From: Agaricus subrufescens
Lineage: Eukaryota; Basidiomycota; Agaricomycetes; Agaricales; Agaricaceae
Length of the DNA: 64,000 nt
Direction: 5' to 3'
Assembly (NCBI GenBank): GCA_029945375.1
Contig: CM057057.1
Coordinates: 4,340,001 to 4,404,000, forward strand
The notes below the pieces were generated by a model. The model was not told where the DNA came from, searched no databases, and worked only from the letters and a program-made list of their open reading frames with translations. Both the position numbers and the translations under genes were made by a program. Within the stretch, counting starts at the first letter, position 1, and the number at the start of each line of letters is the position of its first letter. Below are positions 46,501-58,768 of this stretch, piece by piece.

Positions 46501-46709
46501 GGATCGTAGAGAATATGTTGGAGTAACGAGAGATCTCCGAAGACACAGGCACGAGAAGCACAGTGGGCGACAAGCTGGGACTTTTGGGCGGCAGACAGGG
46601 TGGAACGAATGGATAAGGCATTGGCGATTTGAGAGGGCGTCGGGTATAGGGGGTGGAGATCTGGTTCTGGAGAAAGGTTGAGAGCAATGGCTGGCGAGGT
46701 GGATGTCAT
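43516..46709 (-). CDS. Ankyrin-repeat and dilute (DIL) domain protein
   Basis: ATG 46709 begins MTSTSPAIALNLSPEPDLHP. Ankyrin repeats follow: CVFGDLSLLQHILYD, DGLGLVSLAIHGFG, AGWTPLHYAALLSPPTLVSF and NLTPLHIVTAHST. Next is a charged coiled region (RRRIVEQQQKRRRKQMQLRR) and a very acidic Asp-rich run near 45870-45930. The dilute part includes LACDHTWLEDLILSASDTIE, LTCLAFWLYNTTLWLHFIRC, FNRIITRKKYLCRSRAVQIN and LRALEEWIAEAGLPAG. The C-terminal tail is long and hydrophilic (INERDRDRESLSSMQNENEA to PLDPKRNEF). Fungal ankyrin-DIL proteins are known, but their function is poor; DIL is the cargo-binding domain of class V myosins, without a motor here. The start is 64 bp from the divergent RRP15 ATG. 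Confidence 0.88.
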
Positions 46710-46773
46710 GGACCAAGAGAGCGAGCGTGGACGCCGTTGTCTCCACTGCCTTTTTCGGCCCTCCTCCGCCATC
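46710..46773. promoter_or_regulatory. Very short bidirectional promoter, ankyrin-DIL / RRP15
   Basis: Only 64 bp lie between divergent start codons, so transcription start regions must overlap each other or the coding sequences. Confidence 0.6.
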
Positions 46774-47511
46774 ATGTCTTCCCCCATCCACTCCGACGAC
46801 GACGTCTCCATCGCTTCGGACAACTCACTAGACACCTCCTCTGAACCAGACACAGATGACGCCATCCACGATCTCAAAAAAGCAAAATCGAAAAACACTT
46901 CGAAGCGTAAAATAAGAGCAACTGCTCCTGCAAATTTTGGTGCTACACTACAGTCCCTACTCAACACAGACGCACCATCTTCGCTACCACTATCACTCAA
47001 GCCTTCAATATCGCGTCACAAAAATGATGAAAAAGTGCAAAAGCGAGAGAAGAGGGCTCTCCAAGCTGAGAGGAAGGAACAAGAAGATAAAGGCCGCGTG
47101 CGAGATGTCATAGGTGGTTGGGGTGGTGAGAGCGAACGAGCCCTGCGAAAGGTCGCCCAGCGTGGTGGTATGTCAAGGTCGTCGCATTTGTTCTCAAATT
47201 ATATTTATGATATACATAGTTGTCAAATTATTCAACGCTATTCAACAGTCTCATGCCACCGCGGCTGCGGCTGCGGAGGACGCAAAAGCGAGCCGAGGCA
47301 CCGGCAAGCCTACGCTACCTGCACCCACCTTTGAGAAAAAAGGAAAGGCCAAAGGCAAGAACAAGGACAACATTTTAGGAAGGGAGAAAGAACGTACGTC
47401 GTCTATTTCTTTCGTTGCTATATTAGATTACGAGTCATTGTTACAGAGACGGTTGGTAGGGATGACTTCTTTGATATGATAAAATCGGGTGGCATTGTAT
47501 CTAGAGTATAG
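46774..47511 (+). CDS. RRP15: Ribosomal RNA-processing protein RRP15
   Basis: This nucleolar factor is needed for pre-60S ribosome assembly. ATG 46774 begins MSSPIHSDDDVSIASDNSLD, an acidic Ser/Asp-rich N-terminus, then a basic region. Family blocks are ANFGATLQSLL, RALQAERKEQEDKGRV and ERALRKVAQRG | VVKLFNAIQQSH, the last joined across an intron of about 52 nt. The third exon gives TVGRDDFFDMIKSGGIVSRV and stop, the conserved Rrp15 C-terminus. Total about 210 aa. The encoded Ala-rich stretch ATAAAAAEDAK after the core is a low-complexity insertion. Confidence 0.92.
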
Positions 47512-49023
47512 ACTTTTTCCTCCGTGGAGTCGCATGACATTCTTTACTTCTGAGTCTAGGCTGCTAAGTTCACAAGGCAACAAGTCGCGCTGTTGCCCAA
47601 GCAGTCCACGGTACGTCTTTGATTACATTTTAGACTATCGAGACCGCTGCTATACAGTATCTTTGTATCTTAGGTGCTGGGAATACTAACCAGACTTACG
47701 ACAACTTTGTTGGCGTTTCCATACACTTGGCAATTTTGGCTTCACAGCAGTATTGATTACCCAGGTCAACTGTCAAAACTATCATCCCTGACATGCTACT
47801 CTGCTTTTCCTGGAACGTTCTTTTCTCTCAAGGCCGGTATATGCTCTCAATTCCTTGCCTCTTCGAGCGTGATGTGCATGATGCTTTACGATCATTTCAT
47901 ATGTCTTTTCAACGTACTCCGGACTGAGCTCCATATTTGTATGCAAATTCTAGGCCTCCGTGAAATTCTCTAGGGACGCCCCTGTAAGTCGTCGACCCGG
48001 GCATATTCTGAATAAGCTGACCGGACAGCACGACTTGGGTCCGAGACCCCCTTATTCTTAGTCTGCACCTTCTTCCCTTATCTAGGTGAACATTTTCTTG
48101 TGGAATACTGGCCGCGCCTCACCCGAGCAACCTCTACATTTGAGGGTGAACTATTTTTCAGGGTAATTTACCTGGTTCAAGCCTCTAATACAACATGAGC
48201 ATTCAAGTCCTATCCACCTAAGTTAGCACGCCCCTGATGGACAAGAATAACCATGAAAAGCACCTCGCTGCGAGGCTATAAACGGCTAGGTGACGTGGGG
48301 GGGAAGTTCAGAGAACAGGTCCATGGAACGTCAAAAATCTTTAACTTGCATAATAATTATTCTAATAGTGCAGCATGCAGCATGGGAGCTCAGACAAATG
48401 AGATATAAGCTTCATTAGCTACCCATGTGGCTAATGGGTCGGCAGGCAATTAAAGTTCCTTGTCCCTTAGGTTAGCATAAGGAAAAAACAAGTGGTTAAC
48501 GCGTGGCAAACGACGTGGTCAGGCTAGGCCGCATACCTGTGCGCGTACGTATATGCGGCGTGGGGTACCCCGAGCTGTGTCTTGGGAAAACGTGGTTCTC
48601 GTACTGGGTCTTCGGTTCTCAAAGTAACATTTGCTCAGCCTCTGTGCCTGCACAAAACTGTTTACGAAGCGCAGTCATGAACGCAGTCGGCGAGGCTAGG
48701 GGCAGACTAGCTGAGATAGGTCGGCATCGTGTGCGAGATAAAATTATCGCCTCAACTGAGATGGCATCTCCGTCAATATCGCCTACTTCCCGCAATGGTC
48801 GGCTTCTCGAGTTCTTTTGCCCCATGATGACAGAGCCTGCCCCGTCATGTGAGGGCCAATTGCTGGGAACGTGACCTGGCCTGCCCTAAACGCCCAACCT
48901 CATCCGTGATCCACGTTGGCCCTTTTTTTTCCCTCCATGGTTCGTGGATTTGTTTTCTCGCTTCAATTCCGTGGTTATCGCTGACGAGTATGGGGGCGTA
49001 AAGCCACCGAAACTCTCGATCAG
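47512..49023. other. 1.5 kb stretch; no gene firmly seen, holds the 5' end of GID8
   Basis: No open frame here has recognisable similarity. The first coding exon of the GID8 gene must lie at its right end; one candidate is ATG 48761 (MASP) spliced to 49024. A G-rich run (GTGGGGGGGAAG) occurs near 48295. Confidence 0.45.
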
Positions 49024-50132
49024 GAAGGACGAATGGGAGAAGCGCCTCCGCGAGGTCAAGGTATCTAAAGAGTAAGTTAGGAGTGTCTTGCCTCTTCATG
49101 CCTTGGACATCGGGATGAGACCACTTCAATGGGAATCTCTCCGAGGACATATGTTCCTTGACGATCCGAGAAATAAATTGCATGTATTATCTGATCTATC
49201 TACCTTTTTGTCTTGTCTTTGTGTTGGTGCGGATGCGGTGCTGACTATGTTCCGATTGCTAATCTAGGGACCTGAACCGACTGGTGATGGATTACCTCGT
49301 CATCGAGGGCTACAAGTCGGCCGCAGAAGAGTTTAGCCAAGAGGCGAGCCTGACCCCACCAGTTGATTTCGAAAGTATCGAAAGTCGAATGGACATTCGT
49401 GAAGCCCTTCAGCGTGGTGACGTAGAGGACGCCATCACGCGGGTAAATGATCTGAATCCAGAGGTAAGCAACGTGGACAGGCAAGCAACCGAGGGATGGA
49501 AAGGATTAAAATCTTTCATGCACCACTCTTAAACCCCTCCAACGGCGGGGTTACTGCTGAGTCTTACCAAAACTTCAGTCTTCAACATGATCCTCCCTCG
49601 GCTTGGTTCCTGTCTTTTTATAATTCGTGGCCTTGGATACGGAGATTGACATCAAACGATTTGACAGATACTTGATACGAACCCGGCGCTTTACTTCCGC
49701 CTGCAGCAGCAAAAATTGATAGAGTACATTCGTCATGGTAGAATAATGGAGGCCCTGGAGTTTGCGCAGGAGGAATTGGCGCCGCGCGGGGAAGAAAATC
49801 CAGAGTTTTTGGCGGAGCTTGAACGGACGATGGCACTGCTCGCGTTTGACTCTGCGTCTAACCCGCCGGCGGCGATCGCGGATCTGCTGTCGTCTGCCCA
49901 GCGATTGAAGACGGCAGGTGAGGTGAATGCGGCGATTCTCGAGAGCCTGAGCCAGGGTAAGGAAGTGAAATTGGTTGGCCTGTTGAAGCTGCTGTGCTGG
50001 GGGGACGCGCTGCTGGAGGAAAAGGCGGAGTTTCCCAAGGTGAGTGGTGTGCGAAGCGGGTGCTTTAAGCTGAACGTGTTTGTGCCGTAGCTGAACGTGC
50101 AGGAGGGGGCTCTGGTGGAGAAGGGAAAATAG
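49024..50132 (+). CDS. GID8: GID8 subunit of the GID/CTLH E3 ligase (5' end unresolved)
   Basis: GID8 is a scaffold subunit of the GID/CTLH ubiquitin ligase that degrades gluconeogenic enzymes. From 49024 the exons read KDEWEKRLREVKVSKE | DLNRLVMDYLVIEGYKSAAE (LisH). A CTLH region follows: SRMDIREALQRGDVEDAI and LNPE | ILDTNPALYFRLQQQ. Next are IEYIRHGRIMEALEFAQEEL, ELERTMALLAFD and LVGLLKLLCWGDALLEEKAE (CRA). The end after a last intron is LNVQEGALVEKGK. This is colinear with human GID8 from residue 13 on. No in-frame ATG precedes KDEW before a stop, so a short upstream exon is required. MASP from ATG 48761 with a 252-nt intron is a tentative possibility. Confidence 0.9.
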
Positions 50133-50264
50133 ACAATGTATGTATGATATGTATGTAGATATGGAATAGATACCGCAACGTGGTTCGAATGGATTCTTCC
50201 ACTTAGCTAACTCCCCATGCTGTGCTGACTCAGCAACACCTCTCAGAACTCGCTTCTTCTCTTT

Positions 50265-50400
50265 TTGGCCTCCGCTCCCTCCTGGGTCTTTCTCCTCGCC
50301 TCAGCCCTCCCCTTCCTCCCTCCTCCCGCCCCAGCGTCCCCCGCCCTCTTTTTTCCCCCCCGCCCAGGCCCGACTCGTCCTCCCGGGTCTCCCCACCCAC
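50265..50400 (+). promoter_or_regulatory. CT-rich leader of BCK1
   Basis: Strongly C/T-biased sequence immediately 5' of the ATG at 50402. An open frame runs through it without an ATG, so it is read as leader rather than coding, though a non-AUG extension cannot be excluded. Confidence 0.45.
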
Positions 50401-50401
50401 C

Positions 50402-53400
50402 ATGCCCTCATTTCCCTCCGTGCCAGAGGACCAACGATTTCGCAGAGGCGAGGATCATCGACCGCGCAGGGGCGACGACTCCCACAGGGGCGCCAAGGCC
50501 CGCAGAGTCCTCTACGTCGTCAACCAAGGCTCAGATTCGGGCGGAAGCAGTGATGATGACCCCCGCCGCTCCCTCATTGACCATAGTTACCCCTCATATA
50601 TCCCCTCCCTCCCGCCTGCCATGCCCGATTATTCTTCTCGCGGCGTCCCCCAGTCCTACCCTCAACCCATCTTCACTTCGAATATTCCCTCCCCCAACAC
50701 CCAATACCAGGGCCCCCCACTGTCTTCCCCTTCCAGCACCAGCTCTCCAGCCGCCGAAGAATCCACACCACCCCCAAGCACCCCCGCCGTTCCCAACCCC
50801 CCTGTCGATCTTTCCGCCTCAAACAATTCAACCCCAGACATGATGGTGTCCTCTTCCAGTGATCGAAGCGGTATTGAGGTCTCCCAGCCTACAACCACCC
50901 GAGTGGGCAAGCATCTCCCCCCCGCCAAACCCGCCTTTGGCTCGCGAAATCCGCGGCCAGTCGATCCGACATCAAGAAGACCTAAAACTGTATGTGTTCA
51001 TGTCCATGACTGTATCAAAACCCTGCTGATTTGTCTATCCATAAAAGTCTCCCACAGTGCCCGCCCCCGACTCTAGTGCGCCGCTCCTGAGTAATTCTCC
51101 CCAATCCCCTCTCGGTGAACGTGTCCTCATCGTGGTCACGTCCGACACGGAACGATATGTGGCGGTGGACGTCAGCGGTGCTCCGCATTCTGCTTATATT
51201 AGGGAGTGTATATTCAACAAGGTGAGTTGACCGTTTTTTTTTCGGCTCTCCGATATTCACCACGGACACCCCCCAGTTGAATATATACACTGAAGAGGAG
51301 CGGGCACAATTTTCCATTTTTCAGACCGAAATCGGGGACACTCGCGTGGGCAAAGCATTGTCTGATGAGTTGTTGTTTGCCCTCTGTCGTGATCTTGGTG
51401 ATTCCAAGGGTTCACTCAAATTCTTCGTCACAGTTGAAAAGCCCCGGCTCCCACCTCCCATCCCCAAACAGCCGGCAATTTCTAGCATACCCCCCACCGT
51501 TCCTATGCATGGTTCTATGACGCCACCCCGACTGAATAAACGTAGACCCAGGTCCAGACATGGCAGTGTCTCGTCAACAGCGAGCGAGCACCCATATGAA
51601 TCGGCAACAGGCTATGAAGCCGATTTAGATAACCCCGAGAAGGAATACCATCGCCCCTCCATGCGACCCTCTCAACAGGTTTATATGGGTAATGGCAACC
51701 CTCCATTGTCTCCACAACATCGCAGGGTCCCCAACTCTTCTTCGGCGGCTTTCCCCTCAAGCCAATCACCCATACACCTACCTCGATCTTTGTCGCCGCC
51801 CCCACCACAAGCAACGTTCAAAGACAAATATGGACATGTTTTGCCTACACCGCCCCCGCCCCCGCCTCTTTCCCCTGCCCGAGCAAAATTCCCTATCAAT
51901 GATGACTCTACATTCCTTCCTCCCCCTCAAGCACCTTTTCGCCAAAGCCATGGACGATCAGGTTCTGATGCTGCTGAACAGCGTGAACAGGCTATCATCG
52001 CTTCTGAACAGCAACTTGAGGAGGCATCGAGATGGAAATCATTTCGACAGCATATACCGCCGTCACCTCAGAGACTCCCGCTCGGCACTGAGTCTCCACG
52101 CGAGGCCTTGGATCAGTCCAAGGACTCCCGACAATGGAAGCAAAGAACGCCGAGTGATGCTGATGATTGGCAGTACATCTCTCCTCCTGGTCGAGAACAC
52201 GATCCATTCCCATCATCCATTTCGGGCCAAACTGGTGAAACCAGCAATAATAATAGTCGGATATCTCCATCCGTTGCCCGAAAAGCAGTCAACCAAGCTT
52301 CACGCGCCAGACCTACCTCACCGTACGCTGCTCGTCCCCTCATTCCTCCTGCACCAAGGACGCAACCTCCACCTATTCCCCCCCAACATCCCAATGAAGG
52401 CAGCCGATCTGTGCAACGTCCTGCGGGTATCCCCGTACCAGGAAACTACATGATCAGATTCAAAGCAGAGAGTAAAGTAGGCTCCTCCCAATCAGGCTCG
52501 CCGTTCAGCCGCCTCGGACGGGTGAGTACGAAAAGCATGGACAACCTTCGTCCTGCCCATCCTCAGACCTCGGGGAGCGCCCAGCGTCGGCACAATCCAC
52601 TTCCTGCCACACGGCCGGCAAGGGACCACTTGGCGTTCTCCCCGAGTGGCCTGTCAGGCACCCCTAAATCGTATGAGAGTTCATCTCGGCTACCTATCAA
52701 TAACTCCCGGCCTCATCCGACCCAATACAATGGGATTGAGAACAATCTGTCTCCACAGCAAACGTATTTGCGGAATAATATGCCGTACTCAAATTCTATT
52801 GGCACGACGCTATCGACCGCCTCCAACGCGGATCCTTTCCCCAGGCCACAATCCGCTGCTGGGGATACGGTCGTATCTCCTTCACGCTACGGGAGGCAAA
52901 GGCCTTCACCTACGCAGGGCTCTAATTTAGACCCTCATGATTCTGCCAGGTCCCCTCGTGGCATTTCACCGAGCCACCACGGCTCCGCCCTCACGGGACC
53001 TAGGCCACCCAGGCCGAGCACAGCAGATCGTGCGACAGACTACAATAGTGGGGTAGAAACATCACATTCAACGCCACCTCATACGCCTGTCACACCCCAG
53101 AGTCCAGGAAGTGATTCTGTCGAAAGAGACCCCAAAATTGTTGATGATACTTCACCACGTACCTATGTTCCAGACAGATCGTCGGAAGCGACACTCAGGC
53201 AAGGGGATCAAGATCACATGAGGATGATGCAGTTGATGCGCGACTTCACCATGGAGGACACAGTCTTACCTCCTCCTAATGGTAACAAACATACTTCCGA
53301 TGACAGCGCAATATCCATCTCAATCACCACTGCCGCGCCTTCCTTACCACCATCTAGGGGAATGTCACCGCCTCCGAGCACGACGAATAGCACGATCTAC

Positions 53401-55315
53401 GATATGTACCATGACGACTCATCGGATAATGGTGGTGGACATGGAACCTGGATACGTATGCCAAAAGCACTGGCGCCTTTAGAGGAGAAACCCAAGTTGA
53501 AGGTGCACATTGATTCGGCAGAGCCAAGATCTTCGCCGGCATCAGGAGAGAGGTCCACTGGTTCCACTACGACATTGATGGCGCCGTCAGCTTTACCAGG
53601 TTCAAAGGTGAACTCCAATGGAAGTACGAAAATTGGCGGTCTGACAAAGATGATGATGGAGCGGGAAGAGATAGAAGCAGAGAAGCAAGTGGAGAGCGAA
53701 CAGGAACAAGACAGGGAGAAGGTGACAAGTCCAACGCTTGCTGACGATGAGGACGGATGGGCAATGCGACCTCCCCCGGAAGCGGTATATGAACGTTTGG
53801 AACGTTACTTTGGTAACCACGATCTCGATAAGCCCGTGATCGAAGCTACGTCTGGTGGGACATCTCCAACATCTACAGAGCCCGTTGCGCCTCCGCAGGT
53901 AGTTCCTAGTAGTCATGATAAGGAGCGGGAAAAAGACAAAATAAAGATGCGGGCAAAGAAATCCATTCGTTATGTGGCGGAGGATGCGAAGCGGAGGATT
54001 GATAGAACTTCGAAGGCTGACCCGACATATCCTACAGCATCCTCGAAAAAGAGAAGCACGAAGTTCTGGGGCGGGAAATTGGAGGAAGTTACCACCACAC
54101 ATCAAGCAAAGTCTAATAGCATAAGTGTTGTATCTGGAACGTCGCCGTCATCTAACGGAGAAACGAGTGAGTACTTCAATTTTTCTGAGCGGTATAATTT
54201 TCTAACTGCTGTGCCCAAAGCTACCTTTAAATGGGTTCGTGGCGAACTCCTCGGAAAGGGAACGTATGGCAAGGTGTATTTGGCGATGAATGCCACGACA
54301 GGGGAGATGATCGCTGTTAAACAGGTGGAGTTACCGCAGACAGCGAGTGACAAGTACGATTCACGACAGCATACTGTCGTGCGCGCCCTAAAAATGGAGT
54401 CGGAAACCCTGAAACACCTTGATCACCCCAATATCGTGCAATACCTTGGCTTTGAAGAGACTACGGACAATTTGAGCATGTAAGGTCCCTATTTATATAG
54501 GTAGTCAATGATGCTGATTCCGCTCGCGCACAGCTTTTTGGAATACGTTCCCGGCGGTTCGGTCGGTTCTTGTTTACACAAACATGGGAGGTTCCATCAG
54601 GACGTTACCAAGTCATTCACGTCCCAAATTTTGAGCGGTCTCGAGTATTTGCATGAACGTAACATCCTACATAGAGTGAGTCATTCTATTAACAGCATAT
54701 GTAACATATGACTTACTTGACACTCAGGATCTCAAGGCCGACAATATTCTTGTCGAGATGTCAGGTGTCTGCAAAATATCTGATTTCGGTATCTCGAAGA
54801 GAACGGACGATGAGGCTGGTGCTTTTACGGCCATGCAGGGCACTGTGTTTTGGATGGCGCCAGAGGTTGTCAATACGCAGAAGAAGGGGTACAATTCCAA
54901 GATCGACATCTGGAGTGTTGGTTGTGTTGTGTTGGAGATGTGGGCAGGTATGCGACCATGGATCGGTGAAGAAATGGTTGCGGTTATGTTCAAGGTATGT
55001 TTCCCTTCATTCTTATACTGTGCATAGGTTTGCAATGGCTTTTTGCTCATATAACGGCTCTGCTTTTTTTAATCCGTCACAGCTTTACCAAAATAAACTA
55101 CCACCACCTGTACCTGAAGATGTCCATTTGTCTCCTCTTGGCGACGACTTTAGGAAAAAATGCTTCGCTATGTAAGTTATTTGTTGTTGAACCGCCATCT
55201 CCACGCACTGATGAGCTTTAACAGTAACCCCGAAGAACGTCCCAGTGCATCGGAACTTCGTAAACATGAGTATCTTGTATTGCCGCCTGGATGGCAATTC
55301 AACGGATTCACATAG
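50402..55315 (+). CDS. BCK1: BCK1-type MAP kinase kinase kinase, cell-wall-integrity pathway
   Basis: This is the MAPKKK acting between Pkc1 and Mkk1/2-Slt2 in fungi. ATG 50402 (MPSFPSVPEDQRFRRGED) has a good context. An RA/ubiquitin-like segment is encoded at about 51050-51450 (GERVLIVVTSDTERYVAVDV, LNIYTEEERAQFSIFQTEIG). A disordered Ser/Pro-rich region of about 850 aa follows. The BCK1 signature blocks are YFGNHDLDKPV (about 53806-53840), AKKSIRYVAEDAKRRI and RSTKFWGGKLEEV. After a 54-nt intron (54167-54220) comes the kinase: TFKWVRGELLGKGTYGKVYL, IAVKQVEL, HR-DLKADNIL split by an intron, [14 protein letters not shown] and NPEERPSASELRKHEYL, ending GWQFNGFT. All catalytic motifs are intact. 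Five kinase-region intron positions match the paralogue at 18137-20908. Length about 1,500 aa. Confidence 0.95.
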
Positions 55316-57956
55316 GATTTCACTACTAACACACGCCATCATATTTGTATTTTGATTATTCCAAATTTCTCCTCTTTACAGCATTTTTCTGTTTTCCATT
55401 ATCTGTCCAGTTTCCGCGCCAACACTCAAATCTCAATTTATTCATTAGCCAGCTTGTTCCATCATATCATTAGTTGCTAGTATCAACATCTTCAATTTTT
55501 CTACCCCTTTACTCTCGCGGGTGACAATTATTTTCTGATTTTTGTGATATAGTCCTAAGCTCTACGGTATATCGCTTTTCATGTAGCTCAATTAATGAAA
55601 CGTTAAACGTTAGCGGTCTGGGTGACGTTGGGGCATCAAACGTGCCATCTCGCACCTCGCCTCAAAGGTGTGGGACGGAGTAGGAAATACTTTTTGCCTC
55701 CTTTTTGACCCTCGAACTGTCTATATTCGAATTGTGTACTAGCGACGGGTGGAAAGGAATGCAGAAGGTGAGGTCGGAGCTGAATGAGGCCCGTCAGGGG
55801 TGCGACCCAAGGAGCGCCACATCGGGCCCATACCGCTACCGCGATGGCAGCGCACCAGAAGACTTTACAGCCCCAGTCAAACGGCGAGAGTGTGTCGGCT
55901 ACTATGAAGAAATTTTTTAGCAAGTGTATGTCTGTCGAAATTTTTCAGAACGTTGCTATCCCGAGTCGCTCGTAAATCTTAACTGATGCGCGATGCAGCC
56001 TCAATTGAAAGGGCATTTTTTTAAAAAACACCTATGCGTACTGCGGGATTACTCCATCTAATGCCGGGAGTTCCGTAAGATTGGTACCAGACGTTTCGTG
56101 TTGTTGGACGTCAGGAAGCTTGAAAAAAATTCTGAGTGGTGTATTTGGGGAAAAAAATGAAATGAAGTTGTTCATAGAATTGATTGATCGGCGAAGTCTT
56201 GAGGTTTTCTCGCTCCAAGAGACACCTCTCCGAGTTAGTGTTCTCTCGGCGGATATAATGACCGTTCTTGCTATTATCGAATTGCTCATGTTACTTATGC
56301 GCTTTTATGACTTAGCTATCCCTCTGTGCCCTCCAGAAACTCACGCTTTGTTGGATGACGCTTTTTCGGGTTAATCTCCTTTTCATATAGCTATTGACCG
56401 ACTCGGAGATGTCAAACGACGAAACGGGAGGGTGAGAAGGGGAGTTGGGACCCAGTGACTCTAGATAAGATCTTATTGTATGTAGAAACGATTGGTGCAT
56501 CACGAGTGTCTTTTTTTGGAGGAGAGAAATATCACACCCGCGGAGCACTAAAAAACTTCTTTTCACGGCATATGTATGAGATTTAAATGTATAAGTTCGA
56601 GAGACCGATGTCGGATACTAGTAACAGGCTTGATCTGCTAGATCATGGTGATTTGGCAAAGATGATTTTCTTTCAAGAGAGAGGGTCATAAAGGCTGCCC
56701 TTAAAAAAGGAGTGTAGCGAAAAAAAAAATATAACTGTGTAACAGTTTTTGATTGAACCTAGAATAAAATCAATTGACTCGGTAGATCAACCCCGCCTCA
56801 GATATGATACAGATGGTGGCGGCGTCCTTGTATTGGAACATACCTGTGCTATACGGTCGTTGGGGGGATCTTCATCCCATCAAGTGCCGCGAGTAACGAC
56901 CATGTGCGAAGCACATATAGATAAATATAGACGGCTGGCCAGTGAAGAACTATGACGGTGGAAAGCTCAAGGAAAGTGCCATAGAATCCAGTGGTCGAAA
57001 CACCGGAGAACGGGCCCTTTTCCTCCAACGACCAGATGACTTTCCCGCAAAGGAAGTGATTGGCCCTCGCATGGGATGGCAAATGAGCGACCAAGTACCT
57101 TCGTTTGGAGAATGTTTGATGCAGAAGGAAAGTTTCCTGAGATTCGAGAAAGATCATAGGAACCGTGGTACCTGGGAGCCGAGTCGATATCTTTATCATG
57201 GATGACGGCAGCTGTTAATTTCGAGTCTGGGCTACCACCTCGCTCCCGCCCTCAAAGGTAGCTTATGTCGGGACGCAGTCATGATCTGAGCGGTGAGTCT
57301 CGTCACCGTTTCGCAAAATTTAAGCGTCCCCTTAAAAAGTCACAACCGGTTTTGGAAGTCAATTATAAGTCAAAGGAACATTGATTGATGTACGTATGCA
57401 GCACATGCGCGTTGATCAAGAAGTCAGCAGGTCAAGCGAATTCGATGCATTAATCATTTCAAGGCGCCAAAGAAGTAACAGGTGCAATAAAAACAGAAAC
57501 CAGCCAGGAGCAACGTGGGACTGAGATTGCATCGCGTTGCAGTAAGAGAAAGAAGTGTTGATCTGAATGACTCGATTGATGAAGTCTTTTTTTGTAGAAG
57601 CCATTTTTTTAGAAGTGAAGAACCTACCTAATGCATAAGGAAAAGAGACAGGGCTCTGCCTGCGTGAGCCAAGGAAGCCTCAAAGTCATCATGATTCTTT
57701 GAGAACAACGTTTGATATGAAAAAGGAGACAGAATCATATAAGAAGTGTACGGGCGGATGAACCCGTCACGTTGACATTTAGACGTACAGATAAGTGATG
57801 CGCTAGTGCATCGAACGGGTTCAAATTGTAATCCAGATAGACGGAATGGGCTAGGCGGTGTGATCATCAAGCAAATGGGTATACGTTGGTGCTGTCCAAT
57901 ATATACCATGACAGCCGCTACAACACGAGTTTTCGGTTGGGGGTAATAGTGTTGTT
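55316..57956. other. 2.6 kb gene-free stretch
   Basis: Between the 3' ends of BCK1 (+) and the UPF0587 gene (-). Open frames stay below about 116 codons, none with recognisable similarity or convincing splice structure. Poly-A/T runs occur near 56140 and 56720. A phrase close to CCTCAAAGGT occurs at about 55660 and 57250, possibly remnants of an old repeat. Apart from the hairpin at 57762-57822 I see nothing. Confidence 0.5.
57762..57822. other. Nested hairpin in the 3' flank of the UPF0587 gene
   Basis: TGAACCCGT pairs with ACGGGTTCA about 55 bases later, enclosing a smaller hairpin GATGC...GCATC. It lies about 140 bp beyond the UPF0587 stop codon. Significance is unknown. Confidence 0.4.
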
Positions 57957-58768
57957 TCATGCTCTTGTCCACTCGCTCTCAAAATTAGAAACGCTCACAG
58001 GAAATGCCCCCTGCCCACTTGTAAGCTGCGAATGAGTTGCGAATTTGGAAGGACGTGCCTTTTCGTCGTAGTCGCTCCAGTAATTTTCCGCTAGATCAAC
58101 TGTATCAAACACAGTTCCAGCGTTTCCGACACATCTCCAAGTTCCCTGAACGGACGTGAATGTCAATATGAGCCCACGTATGCGGTACGTGAATAGAAGC
58201 AGATCGCTTCACCTTGGGATCAAAACCTGTGAATTCAAGTCCCCGGCACTCGACGGCGAGGAGAGGCTGGAATTGGATGTTGTCGGATGTGTATGGCTGG
58301 ACTTTATAGGATGTATCAAACTTTGCTGAACTGGGGCGTTTGCCTTGAGATCATGATCAGTGCTGAAATGGGGAACCAGGTGATTGTACACACAAAAACT
58401 GCATTTCCAGACGAAGTTTGCTTTTCCATGTTTACCTCCCGGTATTTCATACTCGTCCTAGATAAGCAATTGAGTCTGGGACCGACCTCAGACGAGGGCT
58501 CCACCAACAATACGGTTCATGGAAATAGGTTTTGGATGTTGTTCGTGACAGCTTGTGCACTTGACCTGGCCCATTTATGTGTCAGCTCGTTCGAGAAGTA
58601 CAGGCTGACTATGGCGAACTGACAGTGAAGAAATATTCAAAGTCGTTAGAATCAGGCTGTAGTTCTGTGACATTCTCGAGTTCTGCCTTGATAGAAAGTT
58701 TGAGAAGCTAGTGGGACAGAAGTATTTGAGAATACGTGGTCGACTGTGGGCAAGCAACTTACGACCAT
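57957..58768 (-). CDS. CXXC zinc-binding protein, UPF0587/DUF866 (C1orf123-like)
   Basis: A small gene hidden in six or more short exons. ATG 58768 gives only MV before the first intron. Then come LLKLSIKAELENVTELQPDS, DFEYFFT | VKCTSCHEQHPKPI (first CxxC), DEYEIPGGKHGKANFVWKCS, FCKRPSSAKFDTSYKVQPY (second CxxC, split by a phase-1 intron) and LLAVECRGLEFTGFDPK. The last exon begins GTWRCVGNAGTVFDTVDLAE and includes NYWSDYDEKA. Order and spacing match human C1orf123 (VKIGLQLKATLENVTNLRP...KCGNCGE...ECRGLEP...DWTDYDEKA). The family binds zinc through the two CxxC pairs; its cellular role is poorly known. The last 40 residues after DYDEKA are not conserved with the human protein. Divergent from mS35, 126 bp apart. 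Confidence 0.9.

Noticed and set aside
46179..47000. Minus-strand frame extending across RRP15 exon 1 (MSDSGSEDGASV...)
   Set aside because: The upstream half is antisense to RRP15; the real ankyrin-DIL start is best at 46709.
48503..48874. 123-codon frame upstream of GID8
   Set aside because: No recognisable family. Only its MASP-type internal ATG is of interest as a possible GID8 first exon.
51692..52453. 253-codon frame inside BCK1
   Set aside because: Shadow frame of the Pro/Ser-rich coding region, His/Leu/Arg-rich as expected from a shifted frame.
54167..54220. Reading straight through SEYFNFSERYNFLTAVPK before the BCK1 kinase
   Set aside because: The segment has a GTGAGT donor, TTCTAAC branch site and AAAG acceptor, and the paralogue has an intron at the same place, so it is treated as an intron despite being open.
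56081..56374. 97-codon frame in the 2.6 kb gap
   Set aside because: No similarity, no start context and no neighbouring exons; within chance expectation.
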